Source of the DNA: Pseudomonadota bacterium
Lineage (GTDB): Bacteria > Pseudomonadota > Gammaproteobacteria > Xanthomonadales > Xanthomonadaceae
Direction: 5' to 3'
DNA length: 11,218 nt
NCBI GenBank assembly: GCA_023423675.1
Contig: JAFAFD010000172.1
Span: forward strand, 1 to 11,218
The position numbers and the translations under genes are program-made. How positions within the stretch are numbered: the stretch's first letter is position 1; each line of letters starts with the position of its first letter. The notes under the pieces were generated by a model. It worked only from the letters and a program-made list of their open reading frames with translations, was not told where the DNA came from and ran no database searches. Positions 1-5,630 of this stretch are shown here, piece after piece.

Positions 1-77
1 CGCTTGGAGGCCATCATGACCAGCTCGAAACGGTTGTTAACGACTTCCAGGCAATCTTCTACGGTGATGCGGGCCAT
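1..77 (-). CDS. rpoZ: DNA-directed RNA polymerase omega subunit, N-terminal part (partial)
   Basis: The minus strand encodes 25 codons plus two bases before the window ends, starting [13 protein letters not shown] and continuing through [12 protein letters not shown]. This is the highly conserved opening of the omega subunit, which binds the C-terminal part of beta-prime, helps core RNA polymerase assemble and in proteobacteria contributes to a (p)ppGpp site. The ATG at 77-75 follows a GGGAG-type ribosome binding site. The gene lies downstream of gmk in the same direction, 110 bp away, matching the usual gmk-rpoZ-spoT order of gammaproteobacteria. The rest of the gene is outside the window, so integrity cannot be judged. 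Confidence 0.93.
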   Translation of the reverse strand, partial: MARITVEDCLEVVNNRFELVMMASK

Positions 78-130
78 ACGGGCTCCCGGCGACCGGTCGG
101 CCGCTCAGTCGAATGAGGGAAAGGGGACGG

Positions 131-160
131 AGTGTACTGGCAGGGGCTGGACAAAATCAA
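131..160 (-). promoter_or_regulatory. Candidate sigma70 promoter for rpoZ
   Basis: In the gmk-rpoZ gap the minus strand reads TTGATT (160-155), an 18-bp spacer, then TACACT (136-131), each matching four of six consensus positions. It would start transcription about 50 bp ahead of rpoZ and let rpoZ (and probably spoT) be expressed separately from gmk. This is a motif-based call only. Read-through from gmk is equally possible, because the only hairpin after the gmk stop (about 174-192, seven pairs including one G-U, five-base loop) lacks a U-tract. Confidence 0.35.
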
Positions 161-187
161 GCCAACCCCCACCCGATTCTTTTGGAA

Positions 188-853
188 TCAGTCAGTTGCG
201 CCCGCATCGGGGGTCAGCAGGGCCTGGATAAGGCCGGCGTGGCGGACCTTCTGGGCCTCCCGGCGCAGGCGGCTGGCGGTGAAGATGGCGCACAGCTCGT
301 CCACGGCGGTGTCGAACACCTCGTTGACGATGACGTAATCGAACTCGTTGAAGTGCAGCATTTCATCGCGGGCGGCGCCCAGGCGCTGGGCGATGACCGC
401 TTCGCTGTCCTGGCCGCGCTTGCGCATGCGGTCCTGCAGGGCCTGCTTGGATGGCGGCAGGATGAACACCGTCACCGTGCCGGGCACCAGCTGACGCACC
501 TGCTGCGCACCCTGCCAGTCGATTTCCAGCAGCACGTCCTGGCCGGCGGCCAGCTGCGGTTCCACCGACTGGCGGGCAGTGCCCTTCCAGTCGCCGTGCA
601 CCCAGGCATGCTCGAAGAAATCGCCGTCGGCGATCATTTCCTCGAACGTCTCGGCGCTGACGAAGTGGTAGTGCTCGCCGTTCACCTCACCCGGGCGCAT
701 GGCGCGCGAGGTGAAGGAGATGGACAGGGCGATCTGCGGGTCACGCGCCAGGGTGGCGTTGACGATGCTGCTCTTGCCGGCACCCGAGGGGGCGGCAACG
801 ATGTACAGCGTGCCGCGCGCAACGGCGGCCGACGGGGTGGACGGAGCGCTCAT
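188..853 (-). CDS. gmk: Guanylate kinase
   Basis: This 221-residue cytosolic enzyme phosphorylates GMP (and dGMP) with ATP to give GDP, the step that feeds GTP and indirectly (p)ppGpp synthesis. Visible features are the P-loop PSGAGKSS (residues 22-29), the GMP-binding stretch SFTSRAMRPGE followed by NGEHYHFVS, the EIDWQGA block (EIDVQGA in many homologues), and the lid segment RKRGQDSEAVIAQRL. I chose the ATG at 853-851. The open frame extends about 47 codons further upstream, but that extension is Arg/Ala-rich and unlike the family, and the chosen start gives near-normal length (family about 205-210). No strong ribosome binding site precedes it. It lies directly upstream of rpoZ. In many relatives yicC is the upstream neighbour, but here abiEi/abiEii intervene. 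Confidence 0.95.
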   Translation of the reverse strand: MSAPSTPSAAVARGTLYIVAAPSGAGKSSIVNATLARDPQIALSISFTSRAMRPGEVNGEHYHFVSAETFEEMIADGDFFEHAWVHGDWKGTARQSVEPQLAAGQDVLLEIDWQGAQQVRQLVPGTVTVFILPPSKQALQDRMRKRGQDSEAVIAQRLGAARDEMLHFNEFDYVIVNEVFDTAVDELCAIFTASRLRREAQKVRHAGLIQALLTPDAGATD

Positions 854-1067
854 GCGCGGAACCCAAGTTGTTGATTTCGCAAAATTTATCCTCGATGTTC
901 CAGAACCGGCGCGGAGGATCGCGCCAGCACGGCGGGAGCTGCGCGGAACATCCTGGAACCAGGCCCGGCAGATGGCTCCCCGGGGTGCGGGCACGCAACT
1001 TTAACAGAGCGGGCTGGAATGGCTGCCTGGGGCGCAGCGCGTGGCCGCAACCCAGTCCAGACGGCCA
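854..1067 (-). other. gmk leader / intergenic region with nested inverted repeats
   Basis: This 214-bp gap between abiEii and gmk has no supported gene. It should hold the gmk promoter, but no convincing -35/-10 pair is visible; a TAAATT at about 888-883 is a weak -10. It contains an 8-bp inverted repeat, GATGTTCC (894-901) against GGAACATC (945-952). Nested inside it is a perfect hairpin GGCGCG / CGCGCC (908-913 with 920-925). If transcription starts upstream of about 960, these would fold in the 5' untranslated region of gmk. Confidence 0.35.
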
Positions 1068-1946
1068 TCACCCTCCCTGCCCCTTCCTGGCTGTGATCCG
1101 CGCGCATGAGGGGCCGACCAGCTCCCACACCCTTTCGATGATCACTTCCAATGACACCCCCTCCAGGTCGAGCGATGCCGCGTAGGCGCGCCATTGCCGC
1201 TGCTTTCCTTCGTCGGCGAACATCTCGGCCGAGAGACCGGGGGGCCGATCTTTCGGGACAGCCGTCTGCCGTCGCTCGAACGTTGCGGCAATAGCCGCGT
1301 CGAGATCTTCAGCGGATATCTCGATGGCCTGCGGCACTGCCCACAGATCGTAGTAGTCCTTCATGCGGCCGTTCAGGACACCCAGCGCCACCATCGCCTG
1401 GAATTTTTCAGCCACGACTGTGGCAGGCGGATAGGAACGGATGTGGGGAGCGGGAAGATCCAGCAAGGTTGGATAGTCAATGCGCCAGCTCGGATCCGCC
1501 ATTGCGTCGCCGAAACCGATGTCGATGGTTACGGGGATGCGCGTCTTTTCAAGATAGGCGAAGGTCTTGAGGCGAACACCGCCATATTCCATCTCTTCCC
1601 TGATAACCGTCGCGGTAAGCGCGCCAGTATCGTAGGCGAGACCATCTTCACCCTCGACCGCCATGATTTCTGCGAAATCAGCAATCAAACGGGCAGGATC
1701 GGAATCCCCATGACCGAGAAAATCGGCATCTCGGGTCACCCGATTTCCGTCGGCCACCCAGACAGTGACCAGCATGCCGCCTTTCAGGACAAAGCGGTCC
1801 TTGTGCGCCGAGATCGACAACCTGTAGAGCAGCCGCTCAAGTGCGAACTTCACCAGGACAACGTCGAAGATGCGCCCCTCTCTGCGAGCGATGGCAAGCA
1901 GCCGATCCTTGACCGACTTCGCCAGGTTGGACGGTCTTCTATCCAT
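1068..1946 (-). CDS. abiEii: AbiEii-family nucleotidyltransferase toxin (type IV toxin-antitoxin / abortive infection)
   Basis: The 292-residue protein carries the signatures of the AbiEii nucleotidyltransferase family (formerly DUF1814): KGGML (residues 55-59), the acidic pair RDADF (72-76, Asp73 and Asp75), IDIGFGD (141-147), AEKF (179-182) and RMKDYYDLW (194-202). AbiEii toxins are GTP-binding nucleotidyltransferases, and related members block tRNA function by adding pyrimidines to the 3' end; they cause reversible growth arrest or stop phage infection. All expected active-site motifs are present, so the toxin looks intact. The ATG at 1946-1944 overlaps the last 8 bp of abiEi, and no Shine-Dalgarno precedes it, which suggests translational coupling. 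The open frame extends 16 codons upstream, but those overlap abiEi. Codon choice is less GC-biased than in neighbouring genes, consistent with acquisition. The target of this homologue is not deducible here. Confidence 0.9.
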   Translation of the reverse strand: MDRRPSNLAKSVKDRLLAIARREGRIFDVVLVKFALERLLYRLSISAHKDRFVLKGGMLVTVWVADGNRVTRDADFLGHGDSDPARLIADFAEIMAVEGEDGLAYDTGALTATVIREEMEYGGVRLKTFAYLEKTRIPVTIDIGFGDAMADPSWRIDYPTLLDLPAPHIRSYPPATVVAEKFQAMVALGVLNGRMKDYYDLWAVPQAIEISAEDLDAAIAATFERRQTAVPKDRPPGLSAEMFADEGKQRQWRAYAASLDLEGVSLEVIIERVWELVGPSCARITARKGQGG

Positions 1947-2553
1947 TGGAGGTGAGCGCCTCGATATAGGGCTGCATGACCTTCCAGGCCCCACCAGCCT
2001 TCGCAGCCTCGGCGATTGTGGATGGCGTTGCCCGCCGTTGCTGGAGCGCAGCGCGCAGCCCCTCTACGGCGACGGATCGGTCAATCAGCCTGGGATTCCG
2101 GAAGAGGTCGGCCAGCGTCTTCGGGATCGAATAGACCTGAACATCGAGCCCCGCGATCGCATGCTGCTCGACTCCCGTTCGCAGATACGGCTCCGTGAAA
2201 CGGACGATGCGCAGCGGGGGGTAGGACTGCACGGGCGCCCAGTCGCTCTTGCCGATGGCCATCCAGATGCGCCGTGGCATCTGATCGGTCAGCCCGTGGA
2301 AGGCGAGCGCCGACACCATGGCGATCACCCCCTTGGGGACACGCATGCTGGCTTCGGCAAGCATCTGATTCTCTTCGACTTCTGAATCACGCTTCTGATA
2401 GAGACCACGCGAGATACGTTCGATTTCACCGCTCTGAACGGCGCGGGCAATCGTCTGTGCACTGATACCGGCATCACGCAGCTCATGAGCGCGCATCATG
2501 CTGCGCGTTCCGAGCAGGCGGGTGAGCTTGGCATTTTGAGAGGTCTGCATCAT
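1939..2553 (-). CDS. abiEi: AbiEi-family antitoxin and transcriptional repressor
   Basis: The 204-residue protein has an N-terminal winged helix-turn-helix (about residues 8-55, including MMRAHELRDAGIS and ending RISRGLYQ) followed by the AbiEi core, with blocks such as SALAFHGLT, YPPLRIVRF and VYSIPKTLADLF. AbiEi proteins counter AbiEii without a stable protein complex (type IV) and repress their own operon by binding inverted repeats upstream. It is first of two genes and overlaps abiEii by 8 bp, the standard antitoxin-first order. I chose the ATG at 2553-2551; the adjacent ATG at 2550 and a TTG at 2574 are alternatives. None has a well-placed ribosome binding site, and the nearest AGGA is about 14 bases ahead of 2553. 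The gene is visibly lower in GC than its neighbours. Confidence 0.88.
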   Translation of the reverse strand: MMQTSQNAKLTRLLGTRSMMRAHELRDAGISAQTIARAVQSGEIERISRGLYQKRDSEVEENQMLAEASMRVPKGVIAMVSALAFHGLTDQMPRRIWMAIGKSDWAPVQSYPPLRIVRFTEPYLRTGVEQHAIAGLDVQVYSIPKTLADLFRNPRLIDRSVAVEGLRAALQQRRATPSTIAEAAKAGGAWKVMQPYIEALTSNG

Positions 2554-2559
2554 CAGGAT

Positions 2560-2606
2560 GTGACAAATCCTCAAACAGAAACAGAATCTATCATAGGTTT
2601 TGTCAC
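2560..2606 (-). promoter_or_regulatory. Candidate abiE operator (11-bp inverted repeat) and promoter
   Basis: Two arms, GTGACAAATCC (2560-2570) and GGTTTTGTCAC (2596-2606), are inverted repeats matching at 10 of 11 positions and separated by 25 bp of AT-rich sequence. On the minus strand a TATGAT hexamer (2595-2590) abuts the distal arm and could be the -10 of the abiE promoter; the matching -35 is poor. The proximal arm ends only 7 bp from the chosen abiEi ATG. In characterised AbiE systems the antitoxin binds inverted repeats in its own promoter, so this is the obvious candidate site. The repeat is seen directly; its role is inferred. Confidence 0.5.
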
Positions 2607-2613
2607 GCGACCC

Positions 2614-2857
2614 TTAACGCTGCCCCGACAATTCGCCCGCCCTCAGCAGGGCCTTTGCACCCCTCGCCGCCGCAAACCCTGGAACCGAGCCGCACAACAC
2701 CGCTTCGACGTCATCCAGCCCCAGGCCAGCATCAAGCGCTTCCAGCACCAGACACTCGCCCATGTATCCGGTGAGCCCGGAGTTGTCGACCAGGCTGCCC
2801 CAGACCAGCCGGTCAACAGGGCTCAAGCCATCATGCGTACCCGCCTCCAGCAAACCC
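2614..2857 (-). pseudogene. Unrecognised ORF fragment between yicC terminator and abiE promoter
   Basis: One minus-strand frame is open from the yicC terminator down to a TAA at 2616-2614. Its codon pattern looks like real coding DNA: LSPVDRLVWGS, then YMGECLVLEALDAGLG, then ending RAGELSGQR. No plausible start with a ribosome binding site exists. The upstream part of the frame runs through the terminator hairpin, and the first in-frame ATG (2763) would give only 49 residues. It could be the C-terminal stub of a decayed gene left beside the abiE insertion, or a chance frame in GC-rich DNA. The RLVWGS string is faintly like amidohydrolase C-termini, but I do not assign a family. Together with the abiE promoter and the terminator it fills the 340-bp stretch between abiEi and yicC. 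Confidence 0.25.
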
Positions 2858-2884
2858 AATGAAGAAGGGCGCCCGAAGGCGCCC
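2858..2884 (-). terminator. Intrinsic terminator of yicC (UUCG tetraloop)
   Basis: Ten bases after the yicC stop the minus strand forms a perfect 7-bp stem, GGGCGCC / GGCGCCC, closed by a TTCG loop. The C(UUCG)G closure makes an exceptionally stable tetraloop. It is followed by TTCTTCATT, a broken but U-rich tail. The stem arms are 2878-2884 and 2867-2873. This should stop yicC transcripts before the abiE genes and gmk. Confidence 0.7.
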
Positions 2885-2893
2885 CGCTGCACA

Positions 2894-3754
2894 TCACTCG
2901 ATGTTCTGCACCTGCTCGCGGATCTGGTCGATCAGCACCTTCAGCTCCACCGCAGCATTGGACGTGCGGCTGTCCACCGACTTCGACCCCAGCGTATTGG
3001 CTTCGCGGTTGAACTCCTGCAGCAGGAAGTCCAGTCGACGGCCGACCGGCTCGCGCTGCTTGAGCACGCGGCGGATCTCGACGATGTGGCTGCCCAGGCG
3101 GTCCAGCTCCTCGTCCACATCCAGCTTCTGCAGCCACATCACCAGCTCCTGCTCGGCACGGCCGGGGTCGACCGGGTGCGGCAGGTCGGCCAGGCGAGCG
3201 GCCAGCTTGGCGCGCTGGCCGTCGCGAATGGCTGGAATCAGCGTGCGCACGTCAGCAGCGATGCGCTCGATGCCGTCCACGCGCTCGGCAATGGCGGCGG
3301 CCAGCTTGTCGCCTTCCCGTTCACGGGCAGCGACGAAGCCGTCCAGCGCCTGGTCCAGCAGCGACAGCGCCTCGGCCTGCAGGGCCGCCGCGTCGGTGGC
3401 CTCGCCCTGGGTCACGCCCGGCAGCTGCAGCAGCTCGGTGAAGCTGACCTGCAGGTTGGGGAAATCGGAGGTCAGGCGGTGCGCGAGCTGGCCCAGCTGG
3501 CCCAGCAGCGCTTCGTTCACCTGCAGGCTGGCGGCACCTTCCGGCGCACGCAGGCGCATGACCAGGTCCAGCTTGCCGCGGCTCAGGCGGGCGGCGATGC
3601 GCTCGCGCAGCTGCGGTTCAAGCGCACGCAGTTCCTCGGGCAGGCGGGTGCCCACTTCCAGGAACCGGTGGTTGACCGAGCGCAGCTCGCAGCCCAGCGT
3701 GCCCCACGGGGTGACGCGCTCGCCGCCGGCATAGGCGGTCATGCTTCGAATCAT
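2894..3754 (-). CDS. yicC: YicC family endoribonuclease
   Basis: The 286-residue protein is a full-length YicC family member, close to the usual 287. The N-terminal YicC-like domain begins [12 protein letters not shown] and includes [12 protein letters not shown]. The C-terminal domain (formerly DUF1732, about residues 200-286) contains [38 protein letters not shown] and the closing [18 protein letters not shown], all near-invariant in the family. In E. coli YicC acts in RNA turnover, including degradation of the small RNA RyhB, and family members have endoribonuclease activity. It is transcribed divergently from rph, 124 bp apart, so two RNA-processing genes share a control region. The start at 3754 is chosen because family members begin at this residue; Met5 is the alternative. 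Confidence 0.93.
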   Translation of the reverse strand: MIRSMTAYAGGERVTPWGTLGCELRSVNHRFLEVGTRLPEELRALEPQLRERIAARLSRGKLDLVMRLRAPEGAASLQVNEALLGQLGQLAHRLTSDFPNLQVSFTELLQLPGVTQGEATDAAALQAEALSLLDQALDGFVAAREREGDKLAAAIAERVDGIERIAADVRTLIPAIRDGQRAKLAARLADLPHPVDPGRAEQELVMWLQKLDVDEELDRLGSHIVEIRRVLKQREPVGRRLDFLLQEFNREANTLGSKSVDSRTSNAAVELKVLIDQIREQVQNIE

Positions 3755-3836
3755 GGAATGTGTCCGGTGCGTGCAAAGGGGGAATGGTACCCTAGCGCCC
3801 TCACCTGAGCCCCCCTGCCCGCCCCGTCAAGGTCGC

Positions 3837-3862
3837 GGGCATGGCGGCGTACTCCCATGCCC
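3837..3862 (+). other. Hairpin in the rph leader
   Basis: GGGCATGG (3837-3844) and CCATGCCC (3855-3862) form a perfect 8-bp stem with a 10-base loop, ending 16 bases before the rph ATG in the 124-bp yicC-rph divergent region. It resembles the core of the GTAG palindromes elsewhere in the window but lacks a GTAG head. A weak extended -10 (TGGTACCCT, 3785-3793) sits upstream without a clear -35. Any role in rph expression is inference. Confidence 0.35.
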
Positions 3863-3878
3863 TTACGGAACCCGCACC

Positions 3879-4604
3879 ATGTCCGATTCCCGCCCCAGTG
3901 GCCGCCAGCCCGACCAGCTCCGCCCGGTCGTCATCCAACGCGGCTTCACCCGCCATGCCGAGGGTTCGGTGCTGGTGTGCTTCGGTGAAACCCGCGTGCT
4001 GTGCACCGCCAGCGTGGAAAACCGCGTGCCGGGCTTCCTGCGTGGCAAGGGCGAAGGCTGGGTGACCGCCGAATACGGCATGCTGCCGCGCGCCACCCAC
4101 ACCCGCAGCGACCGTGAAGCGGCGCGTGGCAAGCAGGGCGGCCGCACCCTGGAGATCCAGCGCCTGATCGGCCGCAGCCTCCGCGCCTGCGTGGACCGCG
4201 ACGCCCTGGGCGAACGCACCATCACCCTGGACTGCGACGTGCTGCAGGCCGACGGTGGCACCCGCACCGCCGCCATCACCGGCGCCTACGTGGCCCTGGT
4301 CGATGCGGTGAACGTGCTGATGAAGCGTGGCGACATCAAGCGCCACCCGATCCTCGGCGCCGTGGCGGCCGTGTCGGTGGGCGTGTACCGCGGCACCCCG
4401 GTGCTGGACCTGGACTACGCCGAAGACAGCGACTGCGACACCGACATGAACGTGGTGATGAACGACGGTGGCGGCTTCATCGAGCTGCAGGGCACCGCCG
4501 AAGGCCACGCCTTCCGCCGCGATGAACTGGACGCGCTGCTGGGCCTGGCCGAAAAGGGCGTGGGCGAGCTGCTGGCCGCGCAGCAGGCGGCGCTGTCGGC
4601 ATGA
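3879..4604 (+). CDS. rph: Ribonuclease PH
   Basis: This 241-residue phosphorolytic 3'-to-5' exoribonuclease trims tRNA 3' ends, using phosphate and releasing nucleoside diphosphates; the active enzyme is a hexamer. Recognisable blocks are [12 protein letters not shown] (residues 22-33), [18 protein letters not shown] (56-73), [20 protein letters not shown] (83-102), QADGGTRTA (123-131, the phosphate-binding Gly-Thr-Arg) and [18 protein letters not shown] (177-194, acidic metal-binding cluster). Length matches the family (about 238-240), so it is not the truncated rph of E. coli K-12. The ATG at 3879 gives the normal N-terminus; the frame extends further upstream into yicC territory without homology. 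Its stop overlaps the next gene by 4 bp (ATGA). Confidence 0.96.
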   Translation: MSDSRPSGRQPDQLRPVVIQRGFTRHAEGSVLVCFGETRVLCTASVENRVPGFLRGKGEGWVTAEYGMLPRATHTRSDREAARGKQGGRTLEIQRLIGRSLRACVDRDALGERTITLDCDVLQADGGTRTAAITGAYVALVDAVNVLMKRGDIKRHPILGAVAAVSVGVYRGTPVLDLDYAEDSDCDTDMNVVMNDGGGFIELQGTAEGHAFRRDELDALLGLAEKGVGELLAAQQAALSA

Positions 4605-4987
4605 ACCGCCGCATCGCCCTGACCACCCTGGTGGTGGCCGACTACGACGAAGCCATTGCCTGGTACACCGGCAAGCTCGGCTTCGCCCTGTTGGACGACA
4701 TCGACCAGGGCAGCAAGCGCTGGGTGGTGGTCGGGCCGACCGATGGCAGCGCTGCCGCCCTGCTGCTGGCCCGCGCCAGCAACGAGGAACAGCGCAGCCG
4801 CATCGGCAACCAGACCGGTGGCCGCGTCGGCTTCTTCCTCAACACCGATGACTTCCACCGCGACCACGCGGCGATGGTTGCTGCCGGCGTTGAATTCCTG
4901 GAAGCGCCGCGCGAGGAAGCCTATGCCACCGTCGCGGTGTTCCGCGATCTGTACGGCAACACCTGGGACCTGTTGGAGCCCCGCTGA
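4601..4987 (+). CDS. VOC superfamily (glyoxalase/bleomycin-resistance fold) protein
   Basis: This is a 128-residue single-domain protein with two beta-alpha-beta-beta-beta modules. The first has [22 protein letters not shown] (too long to be chance; residues 7-28), the second [13 protein letters not shown] and the ending [14 protein letters not shown], which is the typical VOC C-terminus. Substrate and reaction cannot be told: the His/Gln metal ligand usually found in the first strand is not obvious (the strand reads ALTTLVV), so it may not be a classical metal-dependent glyoxalase I. It starts inside the rph stop (ATGA) and its stop overlaps the rdgB start by one base (TGATG), so it is translated as part of that operon. 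Confidence 0.85.
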   Translation: MNRRIALTTLVVADYDEAIAWYTGKLGFALLDDIDQGSKRWVVVGPTDGSAAALLLARASNEEQRSRIGNQTGGRVGFFLNTDDFHRDHAAMVAAGVEFLEAPREEAYATVAVFRDLYGNTWDLLEPR

Positions 4988-5583
4988 TGAAGACGCTCGT
5001 GCTTGCCAGCCACAACGCCGGCAAACTGGTGGAAATGCAGGAGATCCTCGCCGACCTGCCGCTGCAGATCACCTCGGCCGCCGAACTGGGCCTGGGTGAC
5101 GTGGAGGAAACCGGCCTGACCTTCGTCGAGAACGCGCTGCTGAAGGCACGCGCGGCCTGCGAGGCGACCGGCCTGCCGGCACTGGCCGATGATTCGGGCC
5201 TGATCGTCGATGCCCTCGGCGGCGCGCCCGGCCTGTACAGCGCGCGCTACGCCGGCCACCCGACCAATGCCGCAGCCAACAACGCCAAGCTGCTGGAGGC
5301 GATGGCCGATATTCCCGATGGCCAGCGCAGTGCCCGCTTCTATGCGGTCATCGTGCTGCTGCGCCATGCCACCGACCCGCAGCCGCTGATCTGCGAAGGC
5401 CGCTGGGAAGGCCAGATCATCCGCGAACTGCGCGGCACCAATGGCTTCGGCTACAACCCGGTGTTCCTCGATACCACCCACGGCCTGACCGCTGCGGAGA
5501 TGGAGCCGGCGCTGAAGAACGCCATCAGCCACCGCGCCACCGCCCTGCAGCAGCTCAAGCAGCAGCTGGCCCGCTGGCTCTGA
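4987..5583 (+). CDS. rdgB: RdgB/HAM1 family XTP/dITP pyrophosphatase
   Basis: The 198-residue enzyme hydrolyses non-canonical purine triphosphates (dITP, XTP and related) to the monophosphate and pyrophosphate, keeping them out of DNA and RNA. Motifs seen are SHNAGK (residues 8-13, triphosphate binding), TFVENALLKAR (45-55), ADDSGL (67-72, with Asp69 in the position of the catalytic base), YSARYAG, EGRWEGQI, GFGYNPVF (153-160) and KNAISHRATAL near the end. Length is normal for the family (about 197). Residue 157 is Asn where many family members have Asp (GFGYDP). It is coupled to the preceding VOC gene by a TGATG overlap and followed after 47 bp by hemW. Confidence 0.95.
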   Translation: MKTLVLASHNAGKLVEMQEILADLPLQITSAAELGLGDVEETGLTFVENALLKARAACEATGLPALADDSGLIVDALGGAPGLYSARYAGHPTNAAANNAKLLEAMADIPDGQRSARFYAVIVLLRHATDPQPLICEGRWEGQIIRELRGTNGFGYNPVFLDTTHGLTAAEMEPALKNAISHRATALQQLKQQLARWL

Positions 5584-5607
5584 CGCCCCTCTGATGACCC
5601 CAGGGAA

Positions 5608-5629
5608 GCCGGCCAGCGGCCGGCATACC
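5608..5629 (-). repeat. SMAG-like palindrome between rdgB and hemW
   Basis: A perfect 7-bp stem (GCCGGCC, 5608-5614, with GGCCGGC, 5618-5624) and three-base loop. Read on the minus strand it is GGTATGCCGGCCGCTGGCC plus three bases, very close to the GTAG-headed TGCCGGCCGCTGGCCGGCA palindromes scattered through S. maltophilia genomes (SMAG elements). The head here is GGTA rather than a perfect GTAG. It ends 2 bp before the first hemW ATG (5631), so it occupies the place where a ribosome binding site would be. Confidence 0.6.
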
Positions 5630-5630
5630 G

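Noticed and set aside
1870..2385. Plus-strand open frames across the abiE genes
   Set aside because: They lie antisense to the well-supported AbiEi and AbiEii genes and have no family features.
2551..2574. TTG start at 2574 for abiEi, adding seven residues
   Set aside because: No ribosome binding site, and it would place the candidate operator arm inside the coding region; ATG at 2553 or 2550 fits family N-termini better.
952..2686. 9-bp direct repeat CCTGGAACC at 952-960 and 2678-2686 flanking the abiE cassette, considered as an attachment or target duplication
   Set aside because: Nine bases recurring over 1.7 kb of biased sequence can be chance, and the copies lie well away from the visible composition change. 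An empty-site comparison would decide.
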